From CAYNGH01 sp964396845 (GTDB taxonomy: Bacteria; Vulcanimicrobiota; JAJTBE01; CAYNGH01), in assembly GCA_964396845.1 (NCBI GenBank), contig CAYNGH010000129.1, positions 1 to 9,335 of the forward strand: a stretch of 9,335 nt of DNA. The letters run 5' to 3'. The notes under the pieces were generated by a model. The model saw only the letters and a list, made by a program, of their open reading frames with translations. It ran no database searches and was not told the origin of the DNA. Below, piece after piece: positions 1 to 6,559 of the stretch (the stretch's first letter is position 1; every line of letters starts with the position of its first letter). Made by a program: the position numbers and the translations under genes.

Positions 1-2
1 GC

Positions 3-212
3 AACCAGATATTGCATCAGGTAAGACTCTTCGGCGAAATATCAAAGCGGGAGTTGGCCAAGTATGATGCCGCGGTTGCCGCAGCCCAGCAGGAAGCCAC
101 GGAGCAAACCGGAGAAGAAGGAGTCGAGGTTGATTCCACATTGGATGACCCCGGCATTCAGGATGGCTTTGCCCCCACCGACGGTTATACTCCCAGCGGG
201 CATATCGGTTAA
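3..212 (+). CDS. C-terminal end of an unidentified protein (5' truncated by window edge)
   Basis: The frame is open from the first bases of the window to a TAA stop and encodes about 69 residues, so this is the tail of a gene that starts upstream. A TTG codon at 12 could be read as a start, but no Shine-Dalgarno sequence precedes it and the frame stays open before it. The visible part begins with a mixed, probably helical stretch (VRLFGEISKRELAKYDAAVA). It continues into an acidic, low-complexity, probably disordered tail rich in Glu, Asp, Gly, Pro and Thr. I see no catalytic motif, membrane segment or metal site, and I do not recognise the family. The hairpin terminator right after the stop supports a true gene end. 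Its relation to the following phosphatase operon is unknown. Confidence 0.6.
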   Translation, partial: NQILHQVRLFGEISKRELAKYDAAVAAAQQEATEQTGEEGVEVDSTLDDPGIQDGFAPTDGYTPSGHIG

Positions 213-227
213 TAATTTTCAACCATC

Positions 228-252
228 AAAAGCCTCCCCGGGGAGGCTTTTT
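228..252 (+). terminator. Rho-independent terminator after the truncated gene
   Basis: A perfect inverted repeat with ten-base arms (AAAAGCCTCC and GGAGGCTTTT) and a four-base CCGG loop lies 15 bases after the stop and ends in a run of T. The arms are symmetric with A and T tracts, so it could act on both strands. The gene that would use it is on the + strand. It sits only 36 bases before the start codon of the next gene. Confidence 0.85.
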
Positions 253-288
253 ACCTTTCGGCAGTTTTTTACCATCAACGAGGAGATT

Positions 289-1104
289 ATGTCAGAAGAC
301 CGCCTTGAAAAATACCTTCAGGTTGCCCTGAATTGTTCCCGACAGGCATCCCGGCTTTTGATAGAGGGGGTTCACCGGCCTCTGGAGATTCAATTCAAAG
401 GAGAAGTTGACCTGGTCACCCGGATTGATCGGGAATCAGAGGATCTCATCACCGGGATTCTCCGGGGGAGTTTTCCAGAGCATGACATTGTAGCCGAGGA
501 AGGAACCCGGGATCGGCATGGCAGTGAATATGTATGGTATGTTGATCCCATCGATGGCACCACCAACTATGCCCATAAGGTTCCATGGTATGCTGTGTCC
601 ATTGCCCTCCACCACATGGGCAGACCCATGGTGGCGGTGGTGGAAAACCCAGCCACAGGACAGGTGTTCCATGCAGTGAAGGGACAGGGAGCCTTTCTGA
701 ACATGGGCAAGATTCAGGTGTCCCGGAAGGAGAAACTCTCAGAATCTCTGCTGGTGACAGGTTTTCCTTATGCAAAGCGGGTGAGAAACCATGATATTAT
801 TACTCTGGTGGGGGATTTTCTTGCCGCGGGCCAGGGAATCCGCCGCACCGGAGCTGCTTCCCTGGATCTCTGTCATATAGCCCTGGGAGTGTTTGACGGA
901 TACTGGGAAGAGGGACTGAAACCCTGGGATACTGCTGCTGGGGTCCTGTTGGTGGAGGAAGCCGGTGGCCGGGTGAGTGATTACCGGGGTGAACCCCACG
1001 ATATATTCGGCAGGAGTATTGTCGCCAGCAACGGCAGAATTCATTGGGAAATGCTGGATGTGATAAAGAAAAGGTCCCTGGAGATGGAAAATGGCTTGTT
1101 TTGA
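289..1104 (+). CDS. suhB: Inositol monophosphatase family protein
   Basis: A 271-residue Mg2+-dependent phosphomonoesterase of the inositol monophosphatase (IMPase/FIG) superfamily, the usual length for the family. The frame is open further upstream, but ATG 289 follows a GAGGAG Shine-Dalgarno and gives the normal N-terminus. The metal-binding signature is complete: Glu70 in IVAEEG, Asp86, Ile88 and Asp89 in VDPIDGTTN, and Asp214 in KPWDTAAG. The KGEVDLVT motif (37-44) and the RRTGAASLDLC helix (185-195) are also typical. The family hydrolyses inositol-1-phosphate and often related sugar phosphates, and E. coli SuhB also binds the transcription antitermination complex. The substrate here cannot be read from the sequence. 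It overlaps the next small gene by 14 bases and appears to lead a three-gene operon with the deacetylase. The family call is very secure; the symbol is by similarity only. Confidence 0.95.
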   Translation: MSEDRLEKYLQVALNCSRQASRLLIEGVHRPLEIQFKGEVDLVTRIDRESEDLITGILRGSFPEHDIVAEEGTRDRHGSEYVWYVDPIDGTTNYAHKVPWYAVSIALHHMGRPMVAVVENPATGQVFHAVKGQGAFLNMGKIQVSRKEKLSESLLVTGFPYAKRVRNHDIITLVGDFLAAGQGIRRTGAASLDLCHIALGVFDGYWEEGLKPWDTAAGVLLVEEAGGRVSDYRGEPHDIFGRSIVASNGRIHWEMLDVIKKRSLEMENGLF

Positions 1105-1285
1105 TTGTGGAAAAAGTGAAAAGCTCTATGAGTTCGTTGACGGCCGGCGGATTATTCATCTTTGTCAAATGTGCAAGGCGGAACGGGAATGGCGACGCTC
1201 CCCCGACAACATGAAAATCCCATCTCCAAAGAAAATAAGCCTGTGGCAGAAAATCATCAACTATTTCCGCCGGGGCCGGAGATGA
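1091..1285 (+). CDS. Small four-cysteine (zinc-ribbon-like) protein
   Basis: A 64-residue basic protein. Cys3/Cys6 and Cys25/Cys28 form two CxxC knuckles 18 residues apart, the layout of a small treble-clef or zinc-ribbon metal site. The C-terminal half is rich in Lys and Arg and ends in a probable amphipathic helix (SLWQKIINYFRRGRR) that could bind nucleic acid or the membrane surface. The gene is supported by a GGAG Shine-Dalgarno seven bases before ATG 1091, a 14-base overlap with the phosphatase gene and an ATGA overlap with the deacetylase. This is a typical arrangement for translational coupling. I do not recognise a named family. A role as a structural or regulatory zinc protein is inference. 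Confidence 0.72.
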   Translation: MACFDCGKSEKLYEFVDGRRIIHLCQMCKAEREWRRSPDNMKIPSPKKISLWQKIINYFRRGRR

Positions 1286-2205
1286 TTGTCCCCACAGATG
1301 CATGGAGCAATCTCCTGACGGACATGCTTCTTATAATTCTTCCTGTTTTTCTGCTGACGGGCACAGGGCTGTTCGTGGCATCCCAATATATCCGCTTCAA
1401 TTATATCACAGCCCTTCTGGTTGCCCTTCCCCTGAGCATCCCTGCAGGCAACCTCATCCCCCGGGACATGCCATGGTGGATTCTTCCGGCTGTTACCATA
1501 TTAACACTCCTGGGGGTAATCCATATTTATCACCAGCATGGAATGGGATCCGGCAGAAATCTCACCCGCAGACCGATACTCCCACCGGGACACCGGGGAG
1601 TCCTTCTCACCTTTGATGACGGCCCTTCCCCCCGGTGGACAAAACCAGTCCTGGAATGCCTGGAAAATGCCGGGGTCCGGGGAGTGTTCTTTCTGGTGGG
1701 GAGATCCGTTGAAGAAAACCCCGGCATCGTCGCCGTGCTCTCCAGCGCCGGAATGGAAACCGCAATCCATACTCATAACCACAGACCATTAATCCTGCTG
1801 TTTCCCGGTCAGATCCGCCGGGAGATTGCCCTTGCCATAAAATCCCTCACCGATGCAGGCTGTCCAGCTCCCGGTTACTTTCGTCCTCCCTGGGGTCTGT
1901 ATAACCGGGAAATCATCGATACCGCCCTGGACATGGGGCTAAAAACAATCTTGTGGAGTCAATCCACCAGGGACTGGGCCAGTTCATCCTCGGAAATGAT
2001 AATCCGCCGGGGAACAGAAAACTTATCCGGCGGTGAGATTCTGCTCCTCCATGACGGACACAGGCATGGAATAAGCCGGGAAGCCACTGCAACAGCTCTG
2101 GGGGAGATCATATCCCAGTTGAGAAGCAAGGGTTATGAGATACTGGACCCCGGGGTTCTTGGGATATGCGGAGGGTATGGAGAAGGCTCCGGCGAAAAAA
2201 CTTAA
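1282..2205 (+). CDS. Membrane-anchored polysaccharide deacetylase (NodB/CE4 family)
   Basis: A 307-residue protein with about three N-terminal membrane segments (roughly residues 13-33, 41-59 and 64-83) followed by a carbohydrate esterase family 4 domain (about 104-295). All CE4 motifs are visible: TFDDGP (110-115, catalytic base and metal Asp), HTHNH (163-167, the metal-binding HxxxH), RPPWG (201-205), DW (231-232) and LLLHDG (254-259, catalytic His). Enzymes of this family remove N-acetyl groups from peptidoglycan, chitin-like or exopolysaccharide glycans using Zn2+ or a similar metal. ATG 1282 overlaps the preceding stop (ATGA) and places the membrane region at the N-terminus. An in-frame TTG at 1162 lies inside the upstream gene and has no support. 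With the catalytic domain tethered to the membrane, it probably acts on envelope glycans or lipid-linked sugars; the exact substrate is unknown. Confidence 0.92.
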   Translation: MIVPTDAWSNLLTDMLLIILPVFLLTGTGLFVASQYIRFNYITALLVALPLSIPAGNLIPRDMPWWILPAVTILTLLGVIHIYHQHGMGSGRNLTRRPILPPGHRGVLLTFDDGPSPRWTKPVLECLENAGVRGVFFLVGRSVEENPGIVAVLSSAGMETAIHTHNHRPLILLFPGQIRREIALAIKSLTDAGCPAPGYFRPPWGLYNREIIDTALDMGLKTILWSQSTRDWASSSSEMIIRRGTENLSGGEILLLHDGHRHGISREATATALGEIISQLRSKGYEILDPGVLGICGGYGEGSGEKT

Positions 2206-2219
2206 TATGGATTAAACTT

Positions 2220-2225
2220 TATAAT
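2220..2225 (+). promoter_or_regulatory. Possible -10 element upstream of the S41-like gene
   Basis: A perfect TATAAT hexamer sits in the 63-base AT-rich gap between the deacetylase and S41-like genes. No convincing -35 hexamer is visible at the right distance, so this is only a hint that the S41/DUF4919 pair has its own promoter. Confidence 0.3.
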
Positions 2226-2268
2226 AAGAACGACTATTTATCAAGCCGAGGAAAGCGGGGTATATTTC

Positions 2269-3567
2269 TTGAAAAACATCCGAATAACTGCAATACTGGC
2301 ATTGATTTTATTTCTCCTATCGGGAACAGTCCCGGTGCTGGCAAACCCTTACACCGACTTTGTAAGTGGCCGGAAAAGCCTGGGGTTTACTCCCACGGGA
2401 AATCTGAACCGGGAAGTTTACTGGACCATCAAGAATAAATATCCCCGCTCCGTGGATGATGCCCTTCTCTTTGAAGGAGTAAAGAAACACCTGTCCCTGC
2501 TCACCACCGCATCGGGTGCGGATCCCGGCCCCCTGAACAATCTCGCCCCCGGGGGACGGATTCTGGTGGAATATCTCAAAGCATATCAGGGAAAAGTTGA
2601 CCGGGATCTGGCGGTTTATGCCGCAGCCAGGGGTATGGTGGAGAGCCTTGAAGATGAACAGTGCCGGATTATTCTGCCCTCGGAGGATGAAGACCCCAGG
2701 TCCGGGGTGGTCCCGGCAGATTACGGCGGACTTGGGATCCTCATCGAAGAGAGAAACAACCGTATTGTCATCATCCATCCTTTCTCCGGGGGGCCTGGCA
2801 GTGGCGGAGGCCTGAAGCCCGGGGATGTTATAACCTCCATTGACGGGACTCCCGTATCAGGACAGGATCTCGATACGGTCATGAACCGCCTGCGAGGGCC
2901 TGTGGGAAGCCAGGTTTCCCTGAACCTGACTCGAAAGGGAAAGGCTTTCAGCCGAACCCTTGCCCGGGCCAGAGTAACCCCGGACCCTATCCATCCGGGA
3001 ATACTCCAGGATAAATTCGGCTATCTCAAGATAGTCTTCTTCGGCGAGGAATACCCCAGGGAAGTCTATAACGCGGTGGATACCTTCCGGAAAAAAGGGA
3101 TTGTTTACTGGATACTGGATCTCCGGGACAACAGCGGTGGATTTCTCAATAATATCGTAGTGATGTCCAGCCTCTTCATCCCTTCTCAAAAGCCGGTGAT
3201 GTATATCAAATACCGGGACGAAGAAAAAGCCAACACATCAGTTGCCCGGCGGAATATCCAGTGGCCGGTGATAATTCTGGTGAACCGTTACACCACTGGG
3301 TCTGCCGAGGTGCTGGCGGGTACCCTGCGGGAATATACCGACGCCAAAATCGTGGGCGCCACCACCCGGGGAAATGCAGCGGTGTCGGAATACTTCAAGC
3401 TCAAGGACGGCCCGACCCTTCAGCTCACCGTGGGGGAAATGCTCACCGGCCATAAAACCACCATTCATCGTGTTGGGGTCAAACCCGATGTGGAGCTGAA
3501 GGGGGTGGATGACCCTGCTAATGAGGAGGAGGTTTTAAATACCCTCCTCAAGATGATAAAACAATAA
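2269..3567 (+). CDS. Exported S41 (C-terminal processing) peptidase-like protein with PDZ domain, probably catalytically altered
   Basis: A 432-residue protein. It has a signal peptide (about 1-25, basic then hydrophobic, ending VLA), a helical N-terminal region (about 45-135), a PDZ domain (about 152-232, with GLGILIEE and LKPGDVITSIDG) and an S41 protease domain (about 248-410, with ILDLRDNSGG, TGSAEVLAG and the C-terminal GVKPDVEL). The start is a TTG, GGGG eight bases upstream being the likely ribosome site; it is the only nearby start giving a signal peptide. Active enzymes of the family use a Ser-Lys dyad to trim periplasmic or extracellular proteins. An ungapped alignment to E. coli Tsp as I remember it puts Gly344 at the nucleophile position (a Ser is next to it, at 345) and Asn369 at the lysine position. 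It may therefore be a non-proteolytic homologue. The gene is followed 18 bases later by another exported protein. Confidence 0.88.
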   Translation: MKNIRITAILALILFLLSGTVPVLANPYTDFVSGRKSLGFTPTGNLNREVYWTIKNKYPRSVDDALLFEGVKKHLSLLTTASGADPGPLNNLAPGGRILVEYLKAYQGKVDRDLAVYAAARGMVESLEDEQCRIILPSEDEDPRSGVVPADYGGLGILIEERNNRIVIIHPFSGGPGSGGGLKPGDVITSIDGTPVSGQDLDTVMNRLRGPVGSQVSLNLTRKGKAFSRTLARARVTPDPIHPGILQDKFGYLKIVFFGEEYPREVYNAVDTFRKKGIVYWILDLRDNSGGFLNNIVVMSSLFIPSQKPVMYIKYRDEEKANTSVARRNIQWPVIILVNRYTTGSAEVLAGTLREYTDAKIVGATTRGNAAVSEYFKLKDGPTLQLTVGEMLTGHKTTIHRVGVKPDVELKGVDDPANEEEVLNTLLKMIKQ

Positions 3568-3585
3568 ACAATAAAGGAGAAAAAA

Positions 3586-4242
3586 ATGAAAACACCCAGA
3601 ATAATCCCAGCCCTGCTGATAATCATATGTCTGCTGACATTAACTGCCCCGGCTCAGGAGAAACCTGCCCCGGCCCAGAGCAAATACACCCCGGAGCTTT
3701 ACAACCAGCTGGTGGAAAAGGCCCGGAAGGGAGAAGATGTGGATTACCTGGCCATGCGGTTGTCCTATACCCGTACTCCCCAGTATAATCCTTATGCTTC
3801 TCAGGAGAACAAGGCCATGCAGGATGCATACAAGGCAGGAAAATATCAGGAGTCCTTCGATTCAGCCCAGAAGATTTTAAAGACAAACTTTGTGGATATG
3901 GACGCTCACATGGTGGCATCCCTGTCGGCGACAAAGCTGGAAAACGAAGAAAAAGCCAAGTTCCACCGCAAAATTGTAAACGGGCTGGCCTCGTCTATCA
4001 CCACAGTGGGGGATGGCAGGAGCATTGAGTCGGCATACATTGTCATCAATGTCCGGGAGGAATATATCCTGTTGCAATTTATGGGGCTGGAACGGGTGAA
4101 TCAGGAGCTGAAACAGAACCAGAACCAGGTGTTTGACGTGATGAAGGTGAAAAACCCAAAAGACGGCCAGGAAGGTGAAATTTTCTTCAATGTGACAATC
4201 CCCTTCAACTGGATAGCTGCCCACTCCGGGAAAGACAAGTAA
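3586..4242 (+). CDS. Exported DUF4919-like protein
   Basis: A 218-residue protein with a clear signal peptide (about 1-23, cleavage near the APA of TAPAQ). The start is fixed by AGGAG six bases before ATG. The mature part begins with a Pro/Ala/Gln-rich linker and then carries YLAMRLSYT, QYNPY, an alpha-helical region around AYKAGKYQESFDSAQKIL (81-98, TPR-like in appearance), a central helix with MDAHMVASLSA (105-115) and FHRKIV (126-131), SITTVGDGRS (137-146), VREEYILLQFMGL (156-168) and a C-terminal EIFFNVTIPF strand. This order matches my recollection of DUF4919, a family of unknown function from envelope proteins. It probably shares a transcript with the S41-like gene 18 bases upstream, so the two may work together in the periplasm or outer envelope. 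No catalytic residues are evident. Confidence 0.72.
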   Translation: MKTPRIIPALLIIICLLTLTAPAQEKPAPAQSKYTPELYNQLVEKARKGEDVDYLAMRLSYTRTPQYNPYASQENKAMQDAYKAGKYQESFDSAQKILKTNFVDMDAHMVASLSATKLENEEKAKFHRKIVNGLASSITTVGDGRSIESAYIVINVREEYILLQFMGLERVNQELKQNQNQVFDVMKVKNPKDGQEGEIFFNVTIPFNWIAAHSGKDK

Positions 4243-4257
4243 GTGGTGCAGGCTTTG

Positions 4258-6429
4258 TCAGACTCTTCCCATAACCTCTCTGAGCCTTTGTTTCAGGGTT
4301 GAATTGCGGGTTTTCATTTTGTCATTCTTGACAGCCATATAAAGGGCCTTTTTTGACCCCACTAACACCACCAGCCGACGGGCACGGGTGATGGCAGTAT
4401 ATATCAGGTTGCGTTGAAGCAGGACATAATGCCCGGTATATAAGGGCATTACCACAGCGGGAAACTCTGATCCTTGGGATTTGTGAACGGTGATGGCATA
4501 AGCGGGACGGATTTCATCGGCCTGGGCCAGATCATATTCCACAATTGTTCCGTCAAAATCCACCGTGAGGCTTTCTCCCCGGGGATCCACCGACAAGACC
4601 CGCCCCATATCGCCGTTATAAACCCCTAACTCGTAATTATTCCGCAACTGCATCACCTTGTCCCCGAGGCGCAGACCCCGGATGCTGTCCCTGCCGGGGT
4701 TCAGGGCATCCTGTATCAGGCTGTTTAGCTCCTGGGCACCAAGGGTTCGATGACGCATGGGAGAAATCACCTGAACATCCTCCACGGGGTCAAGGCCGAA
4801 TCGCCGGGGGATGCGGTTGGTGACCATATCCAGAATAACCTCCCGTCCCCGGGCAGGATCGTCGCACTGGACAAAGTAAAAATCCGAAACCCCCCCTGAA
4901 TCAGGATCCTTGAGAATAGGCATTATTCCCCGATTAATCCGGTGGGCATTTTCGATGATGAGGCTCCCCGATTGCTGGCGGTAAATCCGGGTCAGGTGCA
5001 TTCTGGGTATCACCCCGGAGGTCACCAGATCCGCCAGTACCTGTCCCGGCCCTACGCTGGGGAGCTGATCCGGGTCCCCCACCAGAATAAGCCGGGTTCC
5101 TGGATTCAAGGCCTTGAGCAGAACATGGAAAAGGCCCAAATCTACCATGGAAACCTCGTCCACCACAAGCCAGGGACAGCTGACCTTTTTCACCTGCCCG
5201 CTATGGCCTCCTTCATCGCCGGGGCGATAGTTGAGAAGCCGGTGAATGGTCTTCGCCTCCCGGCCAATGGACTGGGTCATCCGTTTGGCTGCCCGTCCTG
5301 TGGGAGCGCACAGGGCCGACTTTTGCCCTGACTTTTCCAGCACATCCACCAGAACCCGCAGGATCGATGTCTTCCCCACTCCAGGGCCACCAGTGATAAT
5401 AAACACCTTGGATTCCAGAGCCCCGATAAGAGCCTGGCGCTGGTGATCCGAAAGCTGGATCCCCGTGGATTTCATGGCTTCGTCAAGACGGCGATGAATC
5501 CCCGATATTACTCCATCGGGAGGGGCATCCAGAAGGCGGTGAATAATCCCAGCACATTCCTCTTCGAAACCATGAAGATAACCGAGATAGACTCTTTGAT
5601 CCTCACAAACCAGCCGGTTTGATGAAACAAGAGTACCAAGAGCCTCCTCCAGCACCTCGCCGGGGATTTTCAGGCTTTCCCGGCAATGCTCCAACAACCG
5701 GGGCTTCATCATGTAGCAATGGCCCTGCTGTGAAGCCTGGGACAGAACATGAATAATGGCAGCTTCCGCCCGCCGGGGAGAGTCAGTAGAAAACCCCATT
5801 TTCAGGGCAAATTCATCCGCCAGACGAAACCCGATACCCCAGATTTCCGTGGCCAGGCGATATGGATTCTTCTTGAGGATGGAAACCGCATCATCCCCAT
5901 ATGTGCGGTATATCTTCACTGCCCGCTGAGGGCCGAGTCCGCATCCCTGAAGGAAAACCATCACATCCTGAATCTTCCGCTGGGATTTGACCGCAGAAAC
6001 AATCTTATTCAGGCGCTTTTTGCCAATCCCTTCCACTTCTCCCAGGCGTTCCGGTTCATTTTCAATGATGTTCAAGGTTTCTTCCCCGAACTTTTCCACC
6101 ACCCGCCGGGCAAAAGCCTTGCGGATCCCTGGAATCATACCGGATCCCAGGTATTTTTCTATCCCTGTCAGAGTTGCCGGAGCCTTTTCCCGGAAGGACT
6201 CTGCCTTGAACTGACAACCAAAGCGGGGATGCTCCACCCAGCCCCCGGCAAATTCTCCCAGCTGGCCCGGCTGAAGAGAACCCATCACCCCCACCACCGT
6301 CACCGGATCCGGGTAATCCCCGGAATTGACTCGAACCACCGAATACCCCGTATCCCCGGCGTGAAAAACCACCCGTTCAACGGTGCCGTTTATTGTAGAA
6401 ATATCATTCCCGGAGGAGTTGTCATTCAT
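4258..6429 (-). CDS. recD2: RecD-like SF1B DNA helicase RecD2
   Basis: A 723-residue protein, normal length for RecD2. The N-terminal part carries the RecD2-specific OB-like and helix-hairpin-helix regions (about 12-75 and 85-210, including VEGIGKKRL and IWGIGFRLADE). The helicase motifs follow in order: Walker A GGPGVGKTS (347-355, Lys353), motif Ia APTGRAAKRM (375-384), Walker B VVDEVSMVD (422-430), motif III VGDPDQLPSVGPGQ (450-463), motif IV LTRIYRQ (479-485) and motifs V/VI in the UvrD-like C-terminal domain (TVHKSQGSEF 647-656, YTAITRARR 677-685). It is an ATP-driven 5'-3' DNA helicase with roles in repair and fork processing, and is found mainly in bacteria without RecBC. The start is supported by AGGAG nine bases upstream on the minus strand. 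It converges with the DUF4919-like gene, 15 bases between stops, with no obvious shared terminator. Confidence 0.96.
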   Translation of the reverse strand: MNDNSSGNDISTINGTVERVVFHAGDTGYSVVRVNSGDYPDPVTVVGVMGSLQPGQLGEFAGGWVEHPRFGCQFKAESFREKAPATLTGIEKYLGSGMIPGIRKAFARRVVEKFGEETLNIIENEPERLGEVEGIGKKRLNKIVSAVKSQRKIQDVMVFLQGCGLGPQRAVKIYRTYGDDAVSILKKNPYRLATEIWGIGFRLADEFALKMGFSTDSPRRAEAAIIHVLSQASQQGHCYMMKPRLLEHCRESLKIPGEVLEEALGTLVSSNRLVCEDQRVYLGYLHGFEEECAGIIHRLLDAPPDGVISGIHRRLDEAMKSTGIQLSDHQRQALIGALESKVFIITGGPGVGKTSILRVLVDVLEKSGQKSALCAPTGRAAKRMTQSIGREAKTIHRLLNYRPGDEGGHSGQVKKVSCPWLVVDEVSMVDLGLFHVLLKALNPGTRLILVGDPDQLPSVGPGQVLADLVTSGVIPRMHLTRIYRQQSGSLIIENAHRINRGIMPILKDPDSGGVSDFYFVQCDDPARGREVILDMVTNRIPRRFGLDPVEDVQVISPMRHRTLGAQELNSLIQDALNPGRDSIRGLRLGDKVMQLRNNYELGVYNGDMGRVLSVDPRGESLTVDFDGTIVEYDLAQADEIRPAYAITVHKSQGSEFPAVVMPLYTGHYVLLQRNLIYTAITRARRLVVLVGSKKALYMAVKNDKMKTRNSTLKQRLREVMGRV

Positions 6430-6501
6430 ATCGCCATGCTCCTATGGAATGTTTTTTCACCACAGGACACTTCCCCTGCAACAGAGCACAGACATCGGCT
6501 C

Positions 6502-6535
6502 AAAAAATGGAGCCTGCGCTATATGCACAGGCTCC
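6502..6535 (-). terminator. Rho-independent terminator of the repeat-protein gene
   Basis: Read on the minus strand, a perfect eight-base stem GGAGCCTG/CAGGCTCC, with an 11-base loop holding an extra GC/GC pair, is followed by ATTTTTTG. It lies 25 bases after the stop of the Met-rich repeat protein and 72 bases before the recD2 start, so it separates the two same-strand genes into different transcripts. Confidence 0.85.
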
Positions 6536-6559
6536 AGAGTATTGTCAGAGTATTATAGA

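Noticed and set aside
64..288. Upstream in-frame extension of the phosphatase gene to an ATG at 64
   Set aside because: It would overlap the truncated gene and run through the terminator hairpin. The family's normal N-terminus begins at 289, which has a Shine-Dalgarno.
1162..1281. Upstream TTG start for the deacetylase
   Set aside because: It lies within the small four-cysteine gene, has no ribosome site and would add an uncharacteristic polar extension before the first membrane segment.
4243..4257. A shared bidirectional terminator between the converging DUF4919-like and recD2 genes
   Set aside because: No inverted repeat followed by a T run can be seen in the 15-base gap or the adjacent gene ends.
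4942..5446. Plus-strand open frames inside recD2
   Set aside because: They are antisense shadows of a gene with complete helicase motifs and show no recognisable domain or ribosome site.
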